A DNA stretch of 7,517 bases from Alphaproteobacteria bacterium (lineage in GTDB: Bacteria > Pseudomonadota > Alphaproteobacteria > Rs-D84). Under the pieces are notes generated by a model. It ran no database searches. It worked only from the letters and a program-made list of their open reading frames with translations, and was not told the origin of the DNA. The stretch covers positions 1 through 7,517 of the forward strand of contig WRIM01000022.1 in NCBI GenBank assembly GCA_009782725.1. The letters are read 5' to 3'. Shown one piece after another: positions 1 to 6,100 of the stretch (position 1 is its first letter; every line of letters starts with the position of its first letter). The position numbers were made by a program, and so were the translations under genes.

Positions 1-174
1 AGAAATATAACAACTATCTTTATAAGATCTAAAATACCCCTTACAAATATTATACCAACAACTATCCCACTTTCCAGGGGTTAGAATTGCTAAGAAATCA
101 TTAAAAAAATATAAAAAGGAGCAGAAAGCTAAAACTGCCATAATCCACGACAATATATATTTATGGTTTCTCAT
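1..174 (-). CDS. Small single-pass membrane protein, partial (C-terminus beyond window); candidate immunity or holin-like protein
   Basis: An open frame starts at ATG (174-172) and runs 58 codons off the left edge without a stop. The start is set by a strong Shine-Dalgarno (AAAAGGAG, 5 nt before the ATG). The protein begins MRNHKYILSW; residues about 7-32 form one hydrophobic helix rich in Phe, Leu and Ile. After it comes a polar stretch with Cys at about 39, 43 and 55, plus Trp and Tyr. A short basic N-terminus followed by the helix suggests an N-in anchor with a periplasmic C-terminal part, where the cysteines could form disulfides. It lies 17 nt after the stop of the L,D-transpeptidase-like gene on the same strand, so the two are probably co-transcribed. 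GC is about 30% (52 of 174 bases counted), well below the rest of the window. No family recognised. Position suggests an immunity protein for the upstream enzyme; a holin-like partner or an unrelated small membrane protein are alternatives. Confidence 0.72.
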   Translation of the reverse strand, partial: MRNHKYILSWIMAVLAFCSFLYFFNDFLAILTPGKWDSCWYNICKGYFRSYKDSCYIS

Positions 175-179
175 TTCTA

Positions 180-187
180 CTCCTTTT
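180..187 (-). promoter_or_regulatory. Ribosome binding site of the small membrane protein gene
   Basis: On the minus strand AAAAGGAG stands 5 nt before the ATG at 174. It lies in the 17-nt gap after the TAG of the upstream gene (192-194). It is the best Shine-Dalgarno in the window and is the main reason to accept this edge-truncated ORF as a gene. Confidence 0.75.
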
Positions 188-191
188 ATTC

Positions 192-1229
192 CTAGTATTT
201 TACCTTAATAATCAAATCTTTTCCATTGTTTTTAAACCAATTCGAAAAAGCATCCATTTGCGAGGTTAAATCAATGCAACCCGCTGAACCCGGTATCTTT
301 CCCCCATGGATATTAAAATTGGCTCTTCCTAGCATATTATTTTGCTTAGACGGTTCCAATGAAACTTTAGAATTCCCCCATGCGTTTGTGCCACCGGGAA
401 ATTTTCCGCCGCCAAAAAACGATTTTGTTTTCTCATAATCACTAAAATTCTCATAGTAATAATGTTCCCCCTGACGAACGACATACGTCCCTTCTGGCAA
501 GGGCCCCTTATCTTTAAGGTTTTGAAATTTTGGATTTTGAAAATCTTTTGCTCCGGACACCCCATCCCAAGATTTGATTTTGGTTTCTCCTTCATAAACG
601 GACAATGATTTTCCGTCAAAAACAGCAACCTGTTTGTCATTAATATTTATCGGGTCTTTGAATGTATTGCCCCTGAATTCATATTTACTATTCAGCATCT
701 TTTCCGTCGGGCCGCCTTTATTTATAACGCCGTCCGGTTTTAAACCATTGTCACGCTGAAAATCTTTAATCCCATTAAATAGATTATCATTAGGATATTC
801 ATTATAAAACCCGTCAAACTCACCGGCCTTTATATCGGGTTTATAATGTCCTGTTTTATATAAAGACTGCTTCAATTTTTTTATATCAGAAGTATCTACC
901 GAACTATTCGGCGAGACATTCCTTTTGACTTCGACACTCTTATCGACTTTAGTTTCTTGAGTCTTTTCTTTCTTGTCTTTTCCTTCGTCATCCGTATGTG
1001 GATAGGGGCATTCGCGCTCATATCCAGATACTTCCGTTCCGTCCGCGCGTTTATAAGGCTTGACGTTCACGGTACCGTCACATTTTTCATGCCTCTGCTT
1101 TTCAAGTTTTGTTAGATTTTTATTCCCGCTGTTAATGGTGCGTCCGTCACTAAGATACCAATCCGCCGCCATACCTGCCAAATCCAGATAGTCGTTCCTA
1201 TTAAATGCGACATACTCTTTAAAAGCCAT
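192..1229 (-). CDS. L,D-transpeptidase-fold (DUF2778/Tlde1-like) cell-wall enzyme with a peptidoglycan-binding-like domain; candidate antibacterial effector
   Basis: 345 residues in three parts. Residues 1-110 have no signal peptide and carry a Tyr/Arg motif (YKRADGTEVSGYER, 59-72), then a Lys/Glu/Ser-rich linker. Residues about 115-180 resemble a PG_binding_1 domain (LKQSLYKTG, FDG, IKDFQRDNGLKPDG). Residues about 198-345 match the DUF2778/Tlde1 branch of the L,D-transpeptidase fold: a beta-strand start, GPLPEGTYVV (242-251), and the active site IHGGKIPGSAGCIDL with His308 and catalytic Cys318. Enzymes of this fold cut or exchange peptidoglycan cross-links; Tlde1 proteins are known type VI secretion effectors that damage the target's wall. 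The GCID ending, instead of the GC-x-R of housekeeping YkuD enzymes, favours the effector branch. The absence of a signal peptide fits injection by a secretion machine or release by lysis. AAGGA 7 nt before the ATG supports the start. GC of sampled lines is about 40%. Fold call fairly sure; effector role inferred; a prophage lysis enzyme is the main alternative. Confidence 0.85.
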   Translation of the reverse strand: MAFKEYVAFNRNDYLDLAGMAADWYLSDGRTINSGNKNLTKLEKQRHEKCDGTVNVKPYKRADGTEVSGYERECPYPHTDDEGKDKKEKTQETKVDKSVEVKRNVSPNSSVDTSDIKKLKQSLYKTGHYKPDIKAGEFDGFYNEYPNDNLFNGIKDFQRDNGLKPDGVINKGGPTEKMLNSKYEFRGNTFKDPININDKQVAVFDGKSLSVYEGETKIKSWDGVSGAKDFQNPKFQNLKDKGPLPEGTYVVRQGEHYYYENFSDYEKTKSFFGGGKFPGGTNAWGNSKVSLEPSKQNNMLGRANFNIHGGKIPGSAGCIDLTSQMDAFSNWFKNNGKDLIIKVKY

Positions 1230-1236
1230 AATTTTA

Positions 1237-1241
1237 TCCTT
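1237..1241 (-). promoter_or_regulatory. Ribosome binding site of the L,D-transpeptidase-like gene
   Basis: Minus-strand AAGGA with 7 nt to the ATG at 1229. It lies about 13 nt beyond the U-tract of the leader hairpin, so it stays single-stranded when the hairpin forms. Any control by the hairpin would therefore act on transcription rather than by hiding this site. Confidence 0.65.
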
Positions 1242-1253
1242 TTTGCTAAATAA

Positions 1254-1277
1254 AAAACGACCCTAATGGGTCGTTTT
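1254..1277 (-). terminator. Terminator-like hairpin in the 5' leader (possible attenuator)
   Basis: Perfect 10-bp inverted repeat AAAACGACCC / GGGTCGTTTT around a 4-nt loop. On the minus strand the GC core is followed by six T (1257-1252), preceded by A4: the classic shape of an intrinsic terminator. On the plus strand the T-run is only four long, so the minus direction is favoured. It sits between the predicted minus promoter (1290-1318) and the effector start at 1229, not at the end of any gene. It may attenuate the operon or protect the 5' end of its mRNA. It could also stop antisense transcription in the plus direction. Confidence 0.65.
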
Positions 1278-1289
1278 GTGTGTTGTTAT

Positions 1290-1318
1290 ATTATACCAAA
1301 AATCGTTCGGAAAATCAA
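1290..1318 (-). promoter_or_regulatory. Promoter of the minus-strand effector operon
   Basis: On the minus strand TTGATT (1318-1313), a 17-bp spacer, then a perfect TATAAT (1295-1290) preceded by TGG, giving an extended -10. The predicted start is near 1283, about 54 nt upstream of the ATG at 1229 and about 6 nt before the leader hairpin. This is the strongest housekeeping-type promoter by eye in the window. Confidence 0.7.
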
Positions 1319-1331
1319 TAGAAAACTGCCC

Positions 1332-1359
1332 TTGATTTATTCGAATTTTTTGCTAACAT
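1332..1359 (+). promoter_or_regulatory. Promoter of the ABC exporter gene (leaderless start likely)
   Basis: TTGATT (1332-1337), a 16-bp spacer, then TAACAT (1354-1359) preceded by TGC. The GCTAACAT string resembles the GCTANAWC -10 element described for Caulobacter housekeeping promoters. Transcription would begin about 7-8 bases after the -10, at about 1366-1367, which is the GTG start codon. Its -35 box stands back to back with that of the minus promoter, 13 bp apart. Confidence 0.55.
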
Positions 1360-1366
1360 TGTCCCC

Positions 1367-3157
1367 GTGCTGAAAAAAATTAAATCTTTCATTAAAAACG
1401 ATAATCCGGAAACGCGCATAAGGTGGTCTATGTATGGCCGAATTTGGCGCGAAATTGGTCAGCCTTATTGGAAATGGCTTGCGGGCGGCGTAATTGCCGC
1501 GGTGATCAGCGCCGGCGCCGAAGGTTTCGCAATAACATTGGTCAAACAAGTAATCGACCAAGCGTTTATAGAGCGCAGCATGGCCGCGTTGTACATAATC
1601 GGAATTCAAATTATCGCCGCATACGGCGTCAAGGGAACATTTGGCTTTGCCAAAACACTATTGATGACCAAGGCCGGGCTTCTTGCGGCCGCGAACCTTC
1701 AAACGCGCATATATAATCACATGGTCAAAATGGACGTGTCCAAATTCTATGGCGGCGGAATTGGAAAGCATTTGAACTATTTCAGTGTTCAGGCCGGCGC
1801 GGTTCTAAACCTTGTCACCGGGACGATTGTGAACGCGATTCAAAATATTGCGACATTAATTATTACGGTCGGAATTATGGTGTATTACGCGCCGCAGTTG
1901 TGCGTGACTTTGTTGTTCTTGGCGCCTGCGATAATGATTCCGCTTATTATCATCACGCGCAAACGCCGGAAATTAACCCGCAAGTCATTTGGAATTGCGA
2001 ATGACGTGTCTCAGCATTTGAATCAAACACTGCACGGGATGAAAACTATCCAGGCATTTGGAAACGAAGACACCGAATCCAAAAAGTTTTCGGACGTTAT
2101 CAAAGCATCGAATAGAAACGCATACAAAAGTACCCAAGCGGCCGCGCTTCAAACCCCGTTGCTTGAAATCATGATTTCTGTGGGACTTTGTTTGTCGCTT
2201 ATCGCGGGCGGGCATTTTATCACAACGGGCGCGATTTCTGTCGGAGATTTTACGGCGTTTATGTTGGCCCTTACCGCTTCTTATAAACCCGTTAAATCGA
2301 TTACCGGCGTCAACAGCGGGATACAGCACGGATTGCTTGCCGCCGAAGTATTATTCGATTATCTGGATTCCAAGCCGGCGATTATGGACAAACGGGGCGC
2401 GAAAGTCTTGCCGCGCGGCAAAATGTCCGTTAAATTCGACAAAGTTTTCTTTGAATATTTACCGGGAGAGCCGGTCTTGCGCGACGTATCGTTGAATGTG
2501 CCGGCGGGAAGCGTATGCGCGCTTGTAGGCCCCAGCGGCGGCGGCAAAACAACCATGTTCAATTTATTGGAACGGTTTTACGACCCTCAAAAAGGCAAGA
2601 TTTCAATCAACGGGGACGATATCCGCGAATATACTCTGCATTCCTTGCGCGATAATATTGCAGAGGTTTCCCAAGACGTATTCTTGTTCAACGGCACGAT
2701 TGCGGACAATATAAAATACGGCGCGCCCGATGCGACGCCGGACATGATAATCGCGGCCGCGCGCGCCGCAAACGCGCATGACTTTATTATGAAATTCCCA
2801 AAGCAGTATGAAAATAATGTGGGCGAACGCGGCGCCCTTCTCTCGGGCGGTCAGAAACAACGCATCGCAATCGCGCGCGCAATACTGAAAGATGCTCCGA
2901 TATTATTGCTGGACGAGGCTACAAGCGCATTAGACACCCAAAGCGAAAAATTAATCCAATCCGCATTAAAAAAATTAATGGTCGGACGCACTACGTTTGT
3001 TATCGCGCATAGGCTGTCCACCATACTTGACGCCGACCAAATATGCGTGATCAAAGAAGGCAAAATTACCGAACGCGGCACTGACAAAGAATTATCCAAG
3101 AAAAACGGCGATTACAAAAAGTTAAAAGATATACAATTCAAAAAATCGGAAAAATAA
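1367..3157 (+). CDS. MsbA-like ABC exporter (fused permease and ATPase, half-transporter)
   Basis: 596 residues, full length for this family. The N-terminal half has about six membrane helices (roughly 36-58, 72-94, 147-172, 174-197, 262-284, 286-306). The ATPase has every expected motif: A-loop Tyr364, Walker A GPSGGGKTT (388-396), Q-loop Gln436, signature LSGGQ (492-496), Walker B ILLLDEA with Glu517, D-loop SALD (520-523), and H-loop His548. Such half-transporters dimerise in the inner membrane and use ATP to flip or export lipids, drugs or peptides. Lipid A-core flipping (MsbA) is a candidate, but the substrate cannot be read from sequence. There is no N-terminal peptidase domain. The GTG start at 1367 has no Shine-Dalgarno but sits at the predicted transcription start. 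An alternative is ATG at 1430 (Met22), preceded by AAGG at 6 nt; it would still leave all membrane segments. The stop overlaps the mini-ORF start. Confidence 0.93.
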   Translation: MLKKIKSFIKNDNPETRIRWSMYGRIWREIGQPYWKWLAGGVIAAVISAGAEGFAITLVKQVIDQAFIERSMAALYIIGIQIIAAYGVKGTFGFAKTLLMTKAGLLAAANLQTRIYNHMVKMDVSKFYGGGIGKHLNYFSVQAGAVLNLVTGTIVNAIQNIATLIITVGIMVYYAPQLCVTLLFLAPAIMIPLIIITRKRRKLTRKSFGIANDVSQHLNQTLHGMKTIQAFGNEDTESKKFSDVIKASNRNAYKSTQAAALQTPLLEIMISVGLCLSLIAGGHFITTGAISVGDFTAFMLALTASYKPVKSITGVNSGIQHGLLAAEVLFDYLDSKPAIMDKRGAKVLPRGKMSVKFDKVFFEYLPGEPVLRDVSLNVPAGSVCALVGPSGGGKTTMFNLLERFYDPQKGKISINGDDIREYTLHSLRDNIAEVSQDVFLFNGTIADNIKYGAPDATPDMIIAAARAANAHDFIMKFPKQYENNVGERGALLSGGQKQRIAIARAILKDAPILLLDEATSALDTQSEKLIQSALKKLMVGRTTFVIAHRLSTILDADQICVIKEGKITERGTDKELSKKNGDYKKLKDIQFKKSEK

Positions 3158-3195
3158 TGGGGGGCCTGGAGAGAGAAAAAGCAAAAGACAAGTAA
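3157..3195 (+). CDS. 12-codon mini-ORF linking the exporter to the giant gene (possible translational coupling)
   Basis: The exporter's TAA (3155-3157) shares its last A with an ATG, forming TAATG. The resulting ORF reads MGGLEREKAKDK and stops at 3193-3195, three bases before the ATG of the 1414-residue gene, in the same frame as it. A weak GGA lies 6 nt before the mini-ORF's ATG. The giant gene has no Shine-Dalgarno at normal distance; the nearest, GGAGAGAG (3168-3175), is over 20 nt away and inside the mini-ORF. Stop-and-restart by terminating ribosomes would explain both points. The alternative is chance in a short spacer. Confidence 0.3.
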   Translation: MGGLEREKAKDK

Positions 3196-3198
3196 ATA

Positions 3199-6100
3199 AT
3201 GGACCCTATAATCAGAATAAAGAATTCCAGAGTTGGATATGAAACGCTTCAAAGCGACATTGTAACGCTTGGCCGGAAAATTCCGCGCAGGTTCATTTTC
3301 GCGCATGTCAAGAATTCGAAAACCGGCGAAGAATTTCACCGCGTTTCCGTCATAAAGCCGGACGGGTCGAAACGCCGCATTCTTGAAAAATCCACAAAAG
3401 AATCGAAAACTTTGTACGAATACGAAGATATTCCGTTCGTCGTTTTGACCAAAACCACGCGGGGCGCCAAAGACAAATTGATTCTTGTCGATTTGAACAT
3501 ATGCGACATAGTTGCGGAATACGGATGCGATTTAATCGATTACGACGTTAAAACCAAAACGTTTTTCATACAAAAATACTGCGATTCGGCAAAGCTTCTT
3601 AAAAACATTCTTTATAAATTCAGCGCGGACAACCCGAACGATATGGAAGAAATAGAAGTTGTAAAATACCGCAAAAGCCCGTCGACGATTACAATAATGT
3701 CGGACGGCAAGGTGATCGTGCCGCCAGAATTGCAAAGCGCCGCCGCCGAGTTTTCACTAGCGCAGATTTTTGAAACTTTGGAAAAGAATCCCGTGCTTGC
3801 GCAGCAATTTACAACCCTTTTCAACAAACTTGTCCAAACGACGAACGCGGCCCCGACTCCGCCGCAATACGATGTGCAAGAAAACCCGGAATTAATGCCG
3901 TACACCAACAAAAAGCGAAACCGCGGGCAAAGAACAAAGGCATATTGGCTGAACCTTGCCAAGACCGAAGGCGAGGAAAAGCTGCGCGTCGCATTTACCA
4001 ATCAGAAATATTTCAAAAAAATCACGCCGGAAATGATAGAGGCGGTAAAGGAAATATTCAAAGACGATTACGATTCGGAAAACCAAAAAATAAAATGGGG
4101 GCAAAAAGACGCGCCGGCAAGCACGAAAACAAAAAAAGAAACTGTTCAAACCCCCGCAAAGCAATCCCCCGACGTTCTTTTGACCGTGCCGGGCGGCGAA
4201 TTCAGACTGCATCGTCGCAAAAATGGCAACGATGATTTATTGCTCAAACACAACGAACCGCAACCGTATTATTTCAGAAACAGAGAAACATTTAAAAAAT
4301 CCACGCAAACCATGAAAGACGCCAACGACATCACGGTAGAGTGCGACTTTAATCAATACGGCGCGCCGTACGCCCTTTTCCAAAAGAAAAACCGAAACGG
4401 CAATTATGTCTTGAGCTTTGTAAACACCGAAACCGGCGAAATATTATGGTGGAACAAGAAAAAACCGTCGGCAAATCTTCAGTGGCTTGAATTCGATCCG
4501 ACAACAAAAAAACTTTACGCCCAAATATTTTATTCTCAAAACACAAACATATCCACCGTCGATAATCTTTACGTATTCGACCTTGCCTCTGGCGATGCGC
4601 CGACATTAATGAAGTCCAAAGATTACAAGCGCGGCGACAACGCGATCATTTTCAAAACAAAAGACAATGCACAAGATTGCGGCCGGATGCGGCATGTTGA
4701 AAACAAGGGCGCGCACTCGCTATGGATCGACGGCACCATGGCCTTAAGCCTTTCGTCCGAACGCGTAAAACCGCTTTTCCAATATAAAAACTTCATAGTG
4801 CTTCGAAGAAAAACAAAAATACGGGCGGAATATTGGTACTATATCTATGATATGGATAGGCGCGAGAATATAATCACGCTGAAAAACGAAGAAAACACAA
4901 CCCGGGGAACCCGCCAAATATGGTTCGACAAAGCGACCAAGAAATTCATATATTCTATCACGTACGGCAGAAATAACATCAGCTCTACAAGCCTCTTCCA
5001 ACAATTCGACCCGGAATCCGGAAAGTTTTCGCAAATAAACAAGAAAGACATGATAATGAGCAGCCTTGTCTTTATAAACAATCTGAACACCGATATAGAA
5101 ATAAGCGATAAAGAATTCGAACCGGACAGCCAAATTATCCAAAAAATCGATAACACTCCGGCTGCCCCGGAAATAAAATCATCCGGTGGGCAACAATCGG
5201 ACGTTCAGCCTATTTACATAAAAAAACTTGTGGGAAGACGCGGGCGCAAAGTCGGCCGCGGCATTACAAGAATGGACCAAGACCCCGCGCCGACAATCTA
5301 TGTAATCGACCCGACCAAACCGCAGAAAGAGCCGAAACCCAAACGAAAATATACAAAATTAGAAAAATCAGAGCTGTATATAAAATATTCTCAAATGACA
5401 TACGCCGAATTGCGCGCCGAAGAAGATATGCATAATAAAAATCAGGGACGGCTTGCGCTTGCCAATCAAACGCCTATATCCGAAGAATTAGAATATTGGC
5501 TGGATTACCGGGAAACCCACGGCGACAAGAAACAAAAAACGGGGCGCAATCGCAACAGAACCATGGGCCGGCTTCCACGAGATGTAACGGCAATGGATCT
5601 TAAAAACCTGTACCAAAAGTTTATGTTTTTAATGCACCCAAGATGCGAAATGGCCGAAGACAAAATACTGACTGAGGCAAAAAAAACTTTGACCGAGATA
5701 CACAATCGAGAAACCGAAGAAGAAGCAAAAGCAAAATTGGAAAAAAGGGAATATAATCGCCGCCAATTTGAAAACCCGGAAGTTTTGAAATTCATCATGA
5801 ATTGGAAAGAATGCGATTTCAAACATATATACGTTATGCCCGACGGCGCGCCGGTAAAAAGAAAATATCTTGGGAAAGTAAAATTCGACGAAAAAACATG
5901 GATTGCGTTGGGCCCGGACGCCGTTGTCGCCGCGGTGAAAAACCGATTGAGAAACAAAAAGAACAAAGCAAAAGTCACGCCTGAATTAACAGCGGCATGC
6001 ATACATTTCTTTGGCGACGGCTATAACCCGGAAACGCACGAAATCACGCCAGATGCAATTGCAAAGGTATGCGGAAAAGAACCCCCGGCCGAAGTCATCT

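Noticed and set aside
226..438. 70-codon plus-strand ORF
   Set aside because: It is antisense to the catalytic domain of the L,D-transpeptidase-like gene, whose His/Cys motif shows that the minus strand is the coding one.
1339..1346. ATTCGAAT palindrome between the -35 and -10 of the exporter promoter
   Set aside because: Only 8 bp long with no second copy nearby; too short to call an operator.
1985..2329. 114-codon minus-strand ORF and other ORFs antisense to the exporter
   Set aside because: They overlap an intact ABC exporter carrying all ATPase motifs in the plus frame.
3612..4001. 129-codon minus-strand ORF, and the similar minus-strand ORFs at 3892-4212, 4744-5142 and 6480-6806
   Set aside because: All are antisense shadows of the giant gene, with no supporting start signal or recognisable protein features.
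5505..6002. 165-codon minus-strand ORF opposite the giant gene
   Set aside because: It lies wholly inside a long plus-strand gene whose protein has clear internal repeats in this part. Its translation is rich in Phe, Ser, Leu and Cys, as expected from the antisense of Lys/Glu-rich codons, and has no domain motif.
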